Of a stretch of 64,000 bases of DNA, positions 1 to 10,648 are shown piece by piece. The position numbers were made by a program, and so were the translations under genes. This DNA is from Exophiala sp. HKRS030. Lineage: Eukaryota > Ascomycota > Eurotiomycetes > Chaetothyriales > Herpotrichiellaceae. Positions within the stretch are counted from its first letter, which is position 1. Each line of letters begins with the position of its first letter. The DNA lies in assembly GCA_023897205.1 (NCBI GenBank), contig JAHWDD010000009.1, positions 434,001 through 498,000 on the forward strand, read 5' to 3'. Below the pieces are notes generated by a model. The model made no database searches. It was not told where the DNA came from and was given only the letters and a program-made list of their open reading frames with translations.

Positions 1-354
1 TCGCTTAGTTGGTAGTTGAGGAGTACTATTTCCATTTAAGAAGATATCAGCGGTTTCTAGTGTGTCTTCGAAAATGCTTTTTAAGCCTCCATGTCTGACG
101 GGGAATCTTGGACCGAGAATATGTGCACAGGACAATGAACTTGAGGAGAGCGGAAGGGGGGCAAGTAGGGACAAGGGGCGAAAGGGAAAGTCCTGTTGCT
201 GACCTGCCTCATAATTGTTCCCAGGTACGTTGTCATTTGCCATGTCATGATCCATGTGAGTGTCGGATTGGCCAAAGAAAGTCAGAAGAAATAGTAAGCA
301 AGGGGACAAGCATGTTGACACTGGCAATAGCAACTGTCCTGTACTGGACGTATC
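1..354. other. Left-edge noncoding stretch
   Basis: This lies downstream of the dioxygenase stop codon, which is at 355-357 on the minus strand. Short open frames exist on both strands but none has a recognisable domain or splice structure. It is probably 3' flanking sequence; I see no other feature in it. Confidence 0.4.
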
Positions 355-1476
355 TCATTTCTGACTAGATAACAAACTACCGTATGTCGCGGCCAACCTC
401 GATTTCAAGTATTGGCCGGCCGTCAATGTCGATAGCGTCTCACGATCCGCAACACCTCCTCCGTACCCCACGACCTCTCCTTTGAAACCTGTAGTTCTCT
501 CTTCTACCAGTCGTGATGGCATTGGCACCAGTACTATATCATCCGCCGGCTCCACGAATATCGCGATTGAAAACCTGTCACCCGGGACATCGGTGTCGTG
601 TGACAGAGGAGGAGGTGGAACAATGACGCGATGGACAGTCGATTTGAGAAGCCCGTTGGTCCAATAACTCAAGATATCACCTATATTCACCACGATGGGC
701 GGGAAGGTCCTGGAATGATAATCTTCCGGGAACACTGGCACGCTCGCCCACGTTTCTCCGTCTGGGGAGAGGATCTCAAGGCCAGGCTGTCCCGGCCGCG
801 TGAAAAGAAGGGTCATACTGCCATAGTCCGAGTGCGCCCCCGCTCGGATATCAACCTCGGGATTGTAGTCGGAATCTTGAGGGAGCATTGGATAATGCAG
901 GAACCGTGAAGCTTGCGGCGCACAGTCGTGAAACCGGACGAGCCAGTCGACATCTTCCATTTCAAGGCCCAATGCAATGAGTCGAAGGACACGGGTGGCT
1001 GTGCTGCGACACCTGGCGTGAAAGTCTTGGAGAGTCTGGTCGTTGGTTTGAAATGCAGAAGGAATGGGCTGGCGCCACTGTCCCGTGGTTGGATTTGGCT
1101 CGGCCAAGTTGAAGGCCTGTTTGAAGTCCCCTCGTTGATGTTTTGAAGGATCGAGGCTTTCAATGTGCATTCCGACAAAGCCACGGTTGTCCTTGATTTT
1201 GCAATGGTCCTTCTCGTACGCCGACGCCTCCATGAAAAAGGTTCGCGAGATATCAAATACTCGATCAACAATATCTTCATTGAGATCGTATCCTGACCTG
1301 TCCCCTCCGTTGTCTGGGTCCGGGGAGCCCGCAATCCACAGGAATCCCCATTTTGCCGCTGCCTCGACAAGTTCTTTTCCTAGCTTGGGTGTCTCGTGTG
1401 AGATGTCAAAGAGAGGTAGGTCAATCGTCTCCCCGGAGGAGCTTTTCGCCTCATGAGGTATTGTAGCTGATGGCAT
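355..1476 (-). CDS. 2-oxoglutarate/Fe(II)-dependent dioxygenase, isopenicillin N synthase-like
   Basis: A single-exon gene of 373 residues, a normal length for the family. It has the N-terminal DIOX_N region (about residues 18-140) followed by the 2OG-Fe(II) oxygenase core. The iron triad is visible as H215 and D217 (AHSDYG) plus H282 (STVHRV). R301 and S303 (RFS) are the expected 2-oxoglutarate carboxylate ligands. Such enzymes couple 2-oxoglutarate decarboxylation to hydroxylation, ring closure or desaturation of a small molecule, usually in the cytosol. The substrate cannot be read from the sequence. The gene is divergent from the deaminase-family gene at 2196 across about 720 bases, and the two could be co-regulated with the permease and regulator further right. 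Family assignment is firm; pathway role is inference. Confidence 0.9.
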   Translation of the reverse strand: MPSATIPHEAKSSSGETIDLPLFDISHETPKLGKELVEAAAKWGFLWIAGSPDPDNGGDRSGYDLNEDIVDRVFDISRTFFMEASAYEKDHCKIKDNRGFVGMHIESLDPSKHQRGDFKQAFNLAEPNPTTGQWRQPIPSAFQTNDQTLQDFHARCRSTATRVLRLIALGLEMEDVDWLVRFHDCAPQASRFLHYPMLPQDSDYNPEVDIRAGAHSDYGSMTLLFTRPGQPGLEILSPDGETWASVPVFPEDYHSRTFPPIVVNIGDILSYWTNGLLKSTVHRVIVPPPPLSHDTDVPGDRFSIAIFVEPADDIVLVPMPSRLVEERTTGFKGEVVGYGGGVADRETLSTLTAGQYLKSRLAATYGSLLSSQK

Positions 1477-2195
1477 CTTCGTCGAGTACTGGGACGTTCA
1501 AGAATATCACGATGCGATTCCAAGTCGAAGTCTCCGAACGTCACCTTCCTGGCGTGGATTCGACTTATCTCTCGAGAAAGCTCCCACTACCACTTCCATA
1601 CACGGACATTGTCCATAACGGACAGGCCTGAAGGCAAACGGTCGGCGCCGCCCGAATACAGATTGATAAGGGACATCCCAGGCCTCTTCTCGGATGAGAA
1701 ACCAGCGAGGTTCTTCATGTCCTCGTATACAAATTTATCAAACACTGACTGCCTTGTATCGTCAAGACAGGGCTCCGGTCAACGATAGTCCGGTTTTGCG
1801 AGAGTGCAAACCACAGACTCGGTATAATTCGTACCTGGTAGGATAGTGACCACATTGGCAAATCGCTATCTGTGACCGACCTGACATATTTGAATGTTGA
1901 ACCAGAATACATTCTAGAATTTGAAGTCCCCACAAAAGAGACATTACCTAACATGACTGAAATCATGACCTTTTCAGGACTAGACACTCTCGGCGTCCCC
2001 ACAAAATATACCAGTTCTTCCCAGCAAGTAGTACAGTACTCCGCAGGACGAATGCAACGTAGTTAACAATGGAGTTGAGTCATCCGGTATTTTGTTTCAA
2101 AGTCATAAAATGTGAAATATTATTTTCTGTGAACGTTGGGCAGCCCAGTTTTAACAATTTCTGCATGAAACCAACTTGATTGATCCTCTACAAAC
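1477..2195. promoter_or_regulatory. Divergent promoter region, dioxygenase / deaminase
   Basis: A 719-base interval between two divergently transcribed genes, so it should hold both promoters. The part next to the deaminase gene is AT-rich (about 2090-2195). I could not support a gene or a specific binding site in it. Confidence 0.5.
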
Positions 2196-3406
2196 ATGGG
2201 CATCGAGGAGTCTCTGTCGGCCGATGGTCGCGAGAAGCTCAGAGATGAACTATTGGCCGCCAATGATAGATTCGTCCTTGAAATCCCCAAGGTCGAACTT
2301 CACATGCACATTGAGGGAACTCTCACCGCCGAGTTGAGGTGGAAGTTTGCGCAAAGAAACGGGATCAAACTGAGGATAGCTGAGCACGGTCCCGAGTTGA
2401 ATAGTCTGGAGGAGGCGAAAGCTGCGATGGACCTGCTCCGACCAGACCCAAGCCGAGTCAACAACGACGAAGAGCGGTTTCAATTCTTCGAGGCGTATTA
2501 TGAAGGATTCGAGTGTCTCAAGACGAGGGAAGATTATTATGATTTGGCGATGCATTATCTCGAGCACGCGGCCAAAATGAACGTCAGATACTGCGAGCTT
2601 TTCTTCGACCCTCAAGGCCACACGAGTCGTGGAACATCTTGGGCCGTCATGATGGAAGGGTTTCGAGAAGCCCAGAAAACCGCAGAGACTAGATTGAATG
2701 TTCGTGTTTTACTTGGTCTCTCTGACCGTGCAGCAAGCCCCAAACTAATTGTTGGAAACAGGTTAAATCGGCGTGGATCATGTGCTTCTTACGAGACATG
2801 TCTCTGGACTCGGCCATGGAACATTACAAGGCCGCACTCCCGTATCGAGACATCATCGTCGGGGTCGGGCTAGACTCGAACGAGGAAGACAGGCCACCGG
2901 TACTGTTTGAAGAAGTTTTCTCGCTCGCCCGACGCGATGGGTTCAAACTCACCATGCACTGCGACGTGGATTCAAAAAACACCCATGAGCATATCAGGCA
3001 AGCTGCGTCCGTCGTCGCAGGCAAGGGACTCGACCGTATCGACCACGGCATGAATGCCGCAGAGAAACAAGACTTGATCGAGCTGATCCAAAAACGTGAT
3101 CTCGGCATGACTATCTGCCCTTGGTCGTATCTGCGACACACGACGTACGCGGAGCTTGGGCCAAAGATCCGGACTCTGTACGATGCAGGAATCAAAATCT
3201 GCATCAACAGTGACGACCCGGCATACATGGAAGACTGCTGGGTGTTGGAGAACTTGTTGTTGGTCAAACATCTGTGTGGCTTCAACGACAAGGACATCGC
3301 TGTCCTGGCGAAGAATGCTATCAATGCATCTTGGGCCACGCCGACTGTCAAGAACGAGATCCTTCGAGAGATCGACGAGGTATATAGCAAATTTTATTCT
3401 GAATAG
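2196..3406 (+). CDS. Adenosine/adenine deaminase-family hydrolase
   Basis: Two exons, about 2196-2699 and 2762-3406, give a protein of 382 residues. The intron end is clear; the donor could be 2700 (GTTCGT, preferred because the spacing to the family motif is right) or 2706. The metal site begins with HMHIEGTL (H36, H38), followed by FLRDMS, the HCDVD segment, DRIDHGM and NSDDPAYM, which supplies the conserved Asp pair. These are landmarks of the A_deaminase family of TIM-barrel metal hydrolases that deaminate adenosine, adenine or related amidines. The usual HAGE motif with its catalytic Glu is replaced by HCDVD, so plain adenosine deaminase activity should not be assumed. Its neighbours include a nucleobase-type permease, which fits a role in purine or heterocycle nitrogen use. 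Confidence 0.85.
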
Positions 3407-3471
3407 TTAAAGGAGTCGAAAGGTTTGATTCCTGTCAAGCAAGAGCCCAAAAATAGCTCTCCACACCCTGG

Positions 3472-5174
3472 CTATAATATGAGTTTGCGCTCGAGAAACT
3501 CCGGGTCCGACAAGACACAGGGCCAGTTTTTTCCACTCTTCCACACTTGGTCCAATGCTTCAACCGCGAGCTTTTGATGCAAACAACCGAGAGTGTAAAA
3601 ATTGTTGTACAACATACTTCGTAGCCACGTCTTGCTTTGGGCATCCTCGACAGGTAGAAGCAACCCAGCTTGGAACAAGGGCCAAGACATGGAGTAACCC
3701 CAACTTGTCCTGGGAGGAATTGTCCGCGCGTACTGGAAGATACTACTGACCAGATTTGTAGTATTGAGACTCCCTTCAGGCAGTTGGAAAAGTCGAATCA
3801 GATAAAGCAAAATCCCAAGCCTCCATACCTCGACAATGTCCAGTCGGGGACCCGAATAGTCAGAGGCATCCCACTGTTCGATAGCTTTGCCAAAGAGCAT
3901 AGCTTGCTCGATGACTTCTTGAGATATGTTCTTCGAGTTAGGTTGTACTTTGCACAGGAATGTGATGTCGGCTAAATAGTCAAACAGATCAACGGGGCAG
4001 TAAAACACGTCGAATCCCCATTCCCTCTTTCCGGAAGGTGTCTTAAATCTTCCCAGTGTGGCTTTAATGTCTTCAATTGACCAGTGTGGCATTCTTGAAC
4101 TTGTGGTTGCTCCCATGATATCGAGCCTGCTAGGTTGTGAGCATTTTGATTGGGATGCGGACGAGCAAACTACCATGCTATACGCTGTTCAATGTATATG
4201 CCTGCCGTTCTGTCCGAGGCACCCAACCTCAAAAATATGCTCGCAGCATTGAGATGTATTCCGAATTCGGCGCAGTCGCCAGAACATACCTGACACCCCA
4301 CACTGTTAGAATTGTACAAACAAAACCCGAATAGGTAGGTAGGTATGTACATCGAGCTGTGCAAGTAGAAGCATGCAAACCAAAGACGCGAGCTCTGGCT
4401 GTTTAGAATCCTTTTCCAGCTCCATTCTGAGGAGTTCTGTAGCTCTCAGGCGCAGGTGAAGGCTGAAGCTCTTCAGATGTTCGTCTTCGAGTCGATTTGC
4501 TAGGTGACATGCAGTGGAAGCCGCCACGGCGCACCTTACTGAGCGTACCGATCGGGTCATTGGCAGGATGTAACGAGTGTAAGGCGTTTCAGCGGGGCCA
4601 GATCCCAGATAGAAGGCCGTACTGATTTCTCGCACGTCTAGAATGAGATTGTCAGTCATGGCCCATACCCTTCTGGTCTGTTTGAGGGCATACAGTAGTT
4701 GACGAATCCACCCAGATCGTCTCGCGTCAATCCTATATTCATAGGAATGCTCGAACTTATCCGTTGCAATGTAGAGATAGCCCGAGACTGGATGTCATGT
4801 GCGGTCGGCGATTTAAGCCTAGTGGCAACTTGATAGGGGTTGAGCGGCGCTTGTATTGACGCGGTCACACGTTGACAATCCGACAGGGACGAATCACTCA
4901 TCTCACGACTTCCTGTTCTGTTTGGTTTCCTCGGAGAATACTTTTCCAGAGCGAGATGAGGGAGTTGCCATCCGGCATCTTCGTGGTTTGGGTCCATCGA
5001 GATCTGGCCGCCTAAGGTTCCCTGGCCAGATGCATTGACCCAGCGCAAGGTATACCCCTCGCATGATACATTCCTCAAGTGACAGCTTTTGCAAGTCGGC
5101 AGAGTCCGATCGCACTTTCTTCCTCGACGACGACATGTTTTGCATGCGATCCCGTAAACATTATTTCGACTCAT
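3472..5174 (-). CDS. Zn2Cys6 transcription factor with Fungal_trans_2-like region
   Basis: Four exons join in frame: 5174-4694, 4637-4351, 4289-4174 and 4126-3472, giving 512 residues. The introns are 56, 61 and 47 bases, with GTATGC, GTACAT and GTAGTT donors. The N-terminus carries a C6 cluster (CKTC, six residues, CDRTLPTCKSC, six residues, C) that binds two zinc ions and DNA. The splices restore diagnostic middle-region blocks: NYYVREISTAF, VCSGDCAEFG-IHLN and EQRIAWLDIMGATTSS. I chose the start at 5174 (MSRNN) because it directly precedes the cluster. The gene is divergent from the NCS1 permease at 5803 across about 630 bases. It is the natural candidate regulator of the local block, which is inference. 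Confidence 0.9.
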
Positions 5175-5802
5175 GCCCAAAAGCGGTCGAAATATCAGTC
5201 TCGAATAGCTTACCCGATACCTGACTGGTCGGTCAGCAGTGGGACTACCGAAGACCAAAGGGCTAGAGTGAAGTGATTACTATTAAAGACTTGTGGTCTG
5301 GGCGACTCGAGGAATTCTGTTTGGTCAAGTTGGTCAATTTGGAGGGCGTATGAATGACAAGTGTCGGTCCTTGTTTGACCGAGGTCGAGATAAGAAGAAC
5401 GCTATGACGAACAAGGGCACAATTTCAGTCGGCTCGCTACCATTCTCTCGGAACAAGGCAGCTAGATGGGGTCCACACAGGTCGACCTGTGGCTGTGGAA
5501 TTACCTGCGCTTCTGACCAAGATGTATGAACTTGTGTGGTATCATGACAATCTCTTATCAGCTGTCTACATGTCGAGCTTTGTTTCGTAGGCCAACAACG
5601 GGCTGGGCTGCATTGGCATTCTTCCGCCATTGGCTGGTCGAGCCAGCTTCCGACCTGGCTGTATCAGGAAGTATCCAAGATATATTCAGGGCCAAATCCC
5701 AAGAGCATCAGAAGGGGTTTCTCGAACTATATCACATCACTTCCTTTCCCCCTTACTTGGTCAGTCCTTGGTCTCTTCAAACCTACACGTTTTGTCGTCG
5801 TG
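5175..5802. promoter_or_regulatory. Divergent promoter region, Zn2Cys6 regulator / NCS1 permease
   Basis: About 630 bases between the two start codons. Fungal regulators often control the divergently transcribed transporter, so this is the first place to look for the regulator's CGG-type half sites. I did not find a convincing CGG-CCG pair by eye. Confidence 0.45.
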
Positions 5803-7573
5803 ATGGCGGAAAAGACCATGGCTGATACAAAGACCACGACCGAGCCTTACCAGGACGAGGAACAGGGTTCGCTGCATGCCAGCGAGTATGCAGGGCCTTC
5901 CCGCGGCCATGGTGAACTGGAGGTCATAGCTATGCGTGAGAGGATTCCAGTCCTACGCAAGCTTAGAACTGTCGAGGCGTGGCTCGACAAGAAACTGGGC
6001 ATAGAGACGACAGGTGCAGACCGTGTACCAGAAGGAGAACGTCGACCTCCAAGCATATTCAATGTAAGTAAATCACACACATACATAGACTTCTGTGATT
6101 CAATTTACCAACAAAATGCGGCGGAACAGATGATCTTCTTTTGGTTTTCCATGCTGATCTCGCCTGGAACCATAACATCGGGCCTCTTGGGACCCATCTA
6201 TGGACTTTCCGTCAACGACTCCATCATCATTACGGTATTCGCATCAGCCATCGGCTCTGTGGTACCTGCGTTCACAGCCACCTTGTGCGCTCAGACAGGC
6301 CTCCGCCAGATTGCCGCATCCAGGTTTGCGTTTGGTATATGGGGATCCAAGATATGCGGCTTCCTCAACATAGTGGTCAACCTGGGATTTGGGACCGTCG
6401 CCTGCATTGTTGCAGGTGAACTCATTAGTCCCGTCAGCGGAGGAAAAGTCACAATTGTCGCGGGCATCATCATCCTCTGCGCCACGTCATATGCCATCTC
6501 CTTCATTGGATTCCGCTTCATACACCATTACGAACAAGTGGCCTGGACTCTGGTTCTGGTTCTAATGTGCGTCGAGTATGGACAGACCGCAAAATATTTT
6601 TCGCCAACCCCAGGTCTTTCATACTCGTCTGGTGCGGACAGGACCGGTGCTGCATTGAGTTATTTTGCTCTCATCTTTGGCACTTCGGCTGCGTGGTGCT
6701 CGATGTCGGGTGATTACTACGTCCACTATCCCGCAGACATCAGCAAGTGGCTAGTGTTCGGCATGACTTGGGTTGGATTGACCATACCCACCTCTTTCAT
6801 GATTGTTCTTGGAAACCTCTTGGGAGGCGTCCTGCTCACTAACCAGAAAATGTCGGATGTGTACAACCAAGGAGGCATAGGGGCACTCATTCTGGCTACC
6901 ATGTCACCTCTTGGTTTCAGCAAGTTTGTCTGTATCATATACACACTGTCTATGGGTGAGTTTCTTCTGACGTGACCGAAACCCGGTAAACCGTATGCTG
7001 ACTTTACCATCTCTCAGTGGCTAGTTTGACTGCCATCTACTACTCTTCGTCTTTATCAATTCAACTATGGGGCAAGCACTTCATGGCCGTTCCGCGCTTC
7101 ATATGGAACAGTCTTCTGGCCGGCATCAGTCTAGCTCTGGCCTGGGGAGGCAGAGAACATCTCCTTGCCATTCTAACAAATTTTCTTTCTCTCCTCGGGT
7201 ACTGGACGATTTGTTTTGGTACAGTTCTCGCCTTCGAGACCTTTTGGTTTCGCCCACGCAACGGCGGTTACGACCTAGAAGGTTGGCAAGATCAGGATCG
7301 GATGCCGTTAGGAATCGCAGCTTGCGTGAGTCTTGCTCTGGGTATTGGAGCCAGTTTCTTGGGCATGAACCAGACATGGGTGAGACCTTCTTCAAATCCT
7401 TCCAGCATCCAAATGTTTCTTCATTTAGGCTGATCGATCAAAAATAGTTCATCGGACCAGCAGCCAAAGCAATCGGACAAGGCGGCGACCTTGGGAACTA
7501 TTTCACCTTGGTGGCGGTCTGCTTGTCATACCCTTTTCTCAGACATTGGGAAATCAAGCTCTCAGGACGTTGA
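5803..7573 (+). CDS. NCS1-family purine-cytosine permease (Fcy2-like)
   Basis: Exons 5803-6063, 6130-6955, 7018-7379 and 7448-7573 give 524 residues. The first intron (66 bases, GTAAGT donor) is a multiple of three and could be read through; removing it gives SIFNMIFFWFS, the expected entry to the first helix. The N-terminal 80 residues are hydrophilic and cytosolic. About a dozen hydrophobic segments follow, with NCS1 landmarks LLGPIYGLS, TGLRQIAASRFAFG and SGDYYVHYP. Members are plasma-membrane proton symporters for cytosine, adenine, guanine, hypoxanthine or related heterocycles. The pairing with a deaminase-family enzyme and a divergent regulator suggests uptake of the substrate of this block, but specificity cannot be told. 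Confidence 0.9.
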
Positions 7574-8384
7574 ATGATGCCAGAAAGGTGCTTCCAACGC
7601 TCATTCCCGGAATATTATGATAACATAGAGAGTGATCTAGTTGAAAATAGTTGCAAACACGCTATTCAGGCACGTTGTGCCCGTGTGGAATCTGCTCGCT
7701 TTAAAGGCTACGTAGTCACTGTGGTTCGAAACATCTCTCTTCAAAAGGCATGCCGTTTCGTGGATTTGGGTTTTGTGCAGTACCAATCACTGTAGTCTAA
7801 AATCCTAACTGGAAACCATGCGATACGATAGTTACCATTCGAACAGCGTGAGATATCTCGGAACGAATGCCTTTCCCGCCCTACGTGCAATTCAATTTCA
7901 CCTGGCTGTCACGGCTCAATCAAAAAAAAAAGGAATTCTGGTTTGGAGTGAAGTAACCGCCACTGCGCTGTCATTCGCGTCTGCTCATCGCGAAGCAAAA
8001 GCATATGGCCTAAGACCGAGACTGCGGGTGTCGGCGAAGACCGAGTAACTCGTTGATAACCTTCAAAACTGCCCGGTCGAGATGACTGTGGATCGTTTAT
8101 CGTAATATTCATTGCAAATTGGGGCCCTCCGGTCGAAGACATACCGAGCCGGTGTCTCTGCGGTGAAGGCAAAGCTTCTATCGTTTATCCAATGCTTGGT
8201 GTGCAGAGAAGTTTCCGAGGCAGCAAAGGTACTCACCACCTGAAAATCTCGGATCCTTCACTCCATGAGCCTGAAAAAGCCCAGTAATAAGAATTCAGTC
8301 TATGTTGTTGTGAACAAGTGACTCCTCATAGCGAGCATCATCATCGATGTCGAAGCCTTGACAAGGAGAACCACCAATCCTGAG
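7574..8384. other. Intergenic, permease to MATE gene
   Basis: An 811-base gap between two same-strand genes. It contains an A-run near 7922-7931 and only short unconvincing open frames. It should include the permease 3' end and the MATE promoter. A TTG-initiated frame at 8358 leads into the MATE gene, but the first ATG in that frame is at 8385. Confidence 0.4.
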
Positions 8385-9881
8385 ATGCGTCCAATCACCT
8401 CGAGCGATACAGAATCAACCTATCTGCTGGAACATTCTGACTCGACGGAAAAGCAAGCAACATGGTCTTCCGAGCTGAAGGTGCTAAGCGGCGGATCTTG
8501 CTCCCTGATCGTTGCAAACATCCTACAACTCTCCCTCAATATCTCGAGCATGCTCGTCATCAGTGCACGTGGGAAGATCGAGTTTGGGGCGGTGAGCGTG
8601 GCGACCACAACTGCGAACATCACGGGGTTCATTGTATTTCAAGGCCTCGCAACGAGCCTGGACACTTTGTGCGCTCAAGCTTGGGGTTCAGGAAAGCCGC
8701 ACCTTGCTCGACTGCACGTGCAGAGGATGATTTCGCTTCTCGCTGTGGCAGGCATTCCTATAGCAGTCCTCTGGTGGAATTCCGGCCGTCTATTACCACT
8801 TTTACTGCCCGAACCTCAGACCGCCATGTTTGCAGGACTTTACTTGAAAGTCCTCACAGCCGGTATCCCTGGGTTCGTCGTGTTTGAAGCGGCAAAGAGA
8901 ATCTTGACGGCAGAAGGAACCTTCCTACCAGTAACAGGAATCCTGTGTGCTGGCGCCTGTACCAATGGTCTCTTCGGCTGGATCCTTGTATGGGTGAGTC
9001 ACCTCAAAATTTTTTTCCCTATCAAGATCGGGGTCCTGACGCTGAAACATTCAATCAAGCGCTACAACCTGGGTTTCATCGGTGCCCCGATCGCGGTCGC
9101 CGCAACATGGACTTTGATCCCGTTGTATCTCTTGCTCTACCTAGGTGCGGTGGGCAAGGGAGGCATCTGGCCTGACAAGCCATCCAGGGTTTTTGTGAAT
9201 TGGGGTCCAATGTTGAGGTTAGCTATACCAGGACTCATCATGGTGGAGGCGGAGTACCTCGCATTCGAGGTCCTGGTGATTGCATCGGCGCAACTTTCGA
9301 CAGCGAGTCTTGCCGCACAAACAATCCTAGCCACGCTGAATTCGATCTTTTGGCAGATCCCTTTCTCCATCAGCATTGCAGGTGCGACGAGGATCGCACA
9401 GCATATCGGCGCTCGATCGGCCACGTCAGCTAGAACAAGCGCCATTGTCGCCTTGGTCTTTACATTGATTTGCTCCTCAACGAATGGGACACTCATGTTC
9501 GCCTTCCGTGCCTTTTGGCCCACCATCTTCAGTGACGATCAGGATGTGATTGAGCTTGTCGAGACTGCCCTGCCTCTTGTCGCTGTCATGCAAGTGTTCG
9601 ATGGTTTGGTTGCGTGTTGTAACGGAGTATTGCGAGCAATCGGCAGACCTTCGGTGGGTGGCTGGGTGAATCTCTCCAGTTACTATATCGTGGCGCTACC
9701 ACTATCGTTATGGTCTTCCTTTGTCCTCCACTGGGGCTTGAGGGGGCTTTGGGTTGGTGTCACTGTCGCTTTGCTGATTGTCACGATGGCTGAGTTGGTT
9801 TTCCTTAGCCTGACTGATTGGAAGAAAAGTGTTGAAGACGCGGAGTGGAGAAACAATCGTCCACTCGATCAAGAGCTTTGA
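8385..9881 (+). CDS. MATE-family multidrug/toxin extrusion transporter
   Basis: Exons 8385-8993 and 9060-9881 give 476 residues. The 66-base intron (GTGAGT donor, CTGAC branch, ATCAAG acceptor) is a multiple of three and also open, but it would insert a non-family stretch after LGW-like helix six. MATE signs include the early FQGLATSLDTLCAQAWGSG segment, the matching C-terminal-half motif around FDGLVACCNGVLRAIG, and about twelve hydrophobic segments in two halves. Such proteins export organic cations or metabolites using a proton or sodium gradient, at the plasma or vacuolar membrane. In this setting it may expel a substrate or toxic intermediate of the neighbouring enzymes. Family is firm; substrate unknown. 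Confidence 0.9.
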   Translation: MRPITSSDTESTYLLEHSDSTEKQATWSSELKVLSGGSCSLIVANILQLSLNISSMLVISARGKIEFGAVSVATTTANITGFIVFQGLATSLDTLCAQAWGSGKPHLARLHVQRMISLLAVAGIPIAVLWWNSGRLLPLLLPEPQTAMFAGLYLKVLTAGIPGFVVFEAAKRILTAEGTFLPVTGILCAGACTNGLFGWILVWVSHLKIFFPIKIGVLTLKHSIKRYNLGFIGAPIAVAATWTLIPLYLLLYLGAVGKGGIWPDKPSRVFVNWGPMLRLAIPGLIMVEAEYLAFEVLVIASAQLSTASLAAQTILATLNSIFWQIPFSISIAGATRIAQHIGARSATSARTSAIVALVFTLICSSTNGTLMFAFRAFWPTIFSDDQDVIELVETALPLVAVMQVFDGLVACCNGVLRAIGRPSVGGWVNLSSYYIVALPLSLWSSFVLHWGLRGLWVGVTVALLIVTMAELVFLSLTDWKKSVEDAEWRNNRPLDQEL

Positions 9882-10018
9882 TACAGCAGTGTGGCTTGTC
9901 AATGCACTTGATTTTCAGAAGGAATACAGTGCAGGAGATATGAAGAAGGATGCTAGGGTGCTGCAAAATACTTGACATTAAATCCCAATCTCGAACCGAT
10001 ATCCAGCCACTCGGCGCC

Positions 10019-10414
10019 TCAGAAATCCTCGCAACGCACCACGAAGAGGGCTACAACTTCATACGGATGCGCTTCTCTCAATCTGGCAACACCGCGCTTC
10101 GTAGTCGACGTTCCCACAATTACCATTTCCACGCGGTCTTCGGAGACGTACTCGGCCTCTCCGTTCCCGGGGGTTCCGATGTGCGGAGTTGCATGAGCTG
10201 CGACTTTGAACTGGCCAATCCCAGGGCTGACGAATGCTGTGTCTGTGTATTTCGGTGGCTCTCTGGTGTCTACCCCGGGACCATTAGGCCATGTGCCTGC
10301 ACCGGTGGACCATAGTGCATCGAGGCACTTTTGGGTATGGGATTGAGGTACATAGAAAGTGAGTTTGTAGAGCGCCGTGTCGGTATTCTCCGACGAGGCT
10401 GACATGGCTGACAT
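10019..10414 (-). CDS. NIF3-like / CutA-fold single-domain protein
   Basis: A single-exon gene of 131 residues. It matches the inserted domain of NIF3/YqfO-type proteins as a stand-alone unit: YKLTFYVPQSHTQKCLDAL at the N-terminus, a central strand near FKVAAHATPHIG, and the closing RLREAHPYEVVALFVV, where the AHPYE motif is diagnostic. The fold is a ferredoxin-like trimerising domain related to CutA. The larger NIF3 proteins have been annotated as GTP cyclohydrolase type 2, but the metal-binding halves are absent here, so no enzymatic role should be assumed. It is tail-to-tail with the MATE gene. Confidence 0.8.
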   Translation of the reverse strand: MSAMSASSENTDTALYKLTFYVPQSHTQKCLDALWSTGAGTWPNGPGVDTREPPKYTDTAFVSPGIGQFKVAAHATPHIGTPGNGEAEYVSEDRVEMVIVGTSTTKRGVARLREAHPYEVVALFVVRCEDF

Positions 10415-10648
10415 GAGGGGCTGGACTGAACTGTGATGGTGACGTTGTAACAGGACGAAGAAATAGAAGAGGTTTGATCAGTTTGTTGCCGTCAGTATGC
10501 AGTGTGTTATGGGAATAACGAGTTCCAAGAAGATTGTCGATAGATAAAGAAATCTTTGGTGTTATAAAGACTGTAACCAGCGAAGATGATAAGAATTATT
10601 TACGCTGATCTGAGTTTCATGGAAATATTCAGGTATCCCCGCCTGCTC

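Noticed and set aside
6064..6129. Reading the permease through its first in-frame intron
   Set aside because: The GTAAGT donor and the family alignment (SIFN directly followed by the WFS helix) favour splicing.
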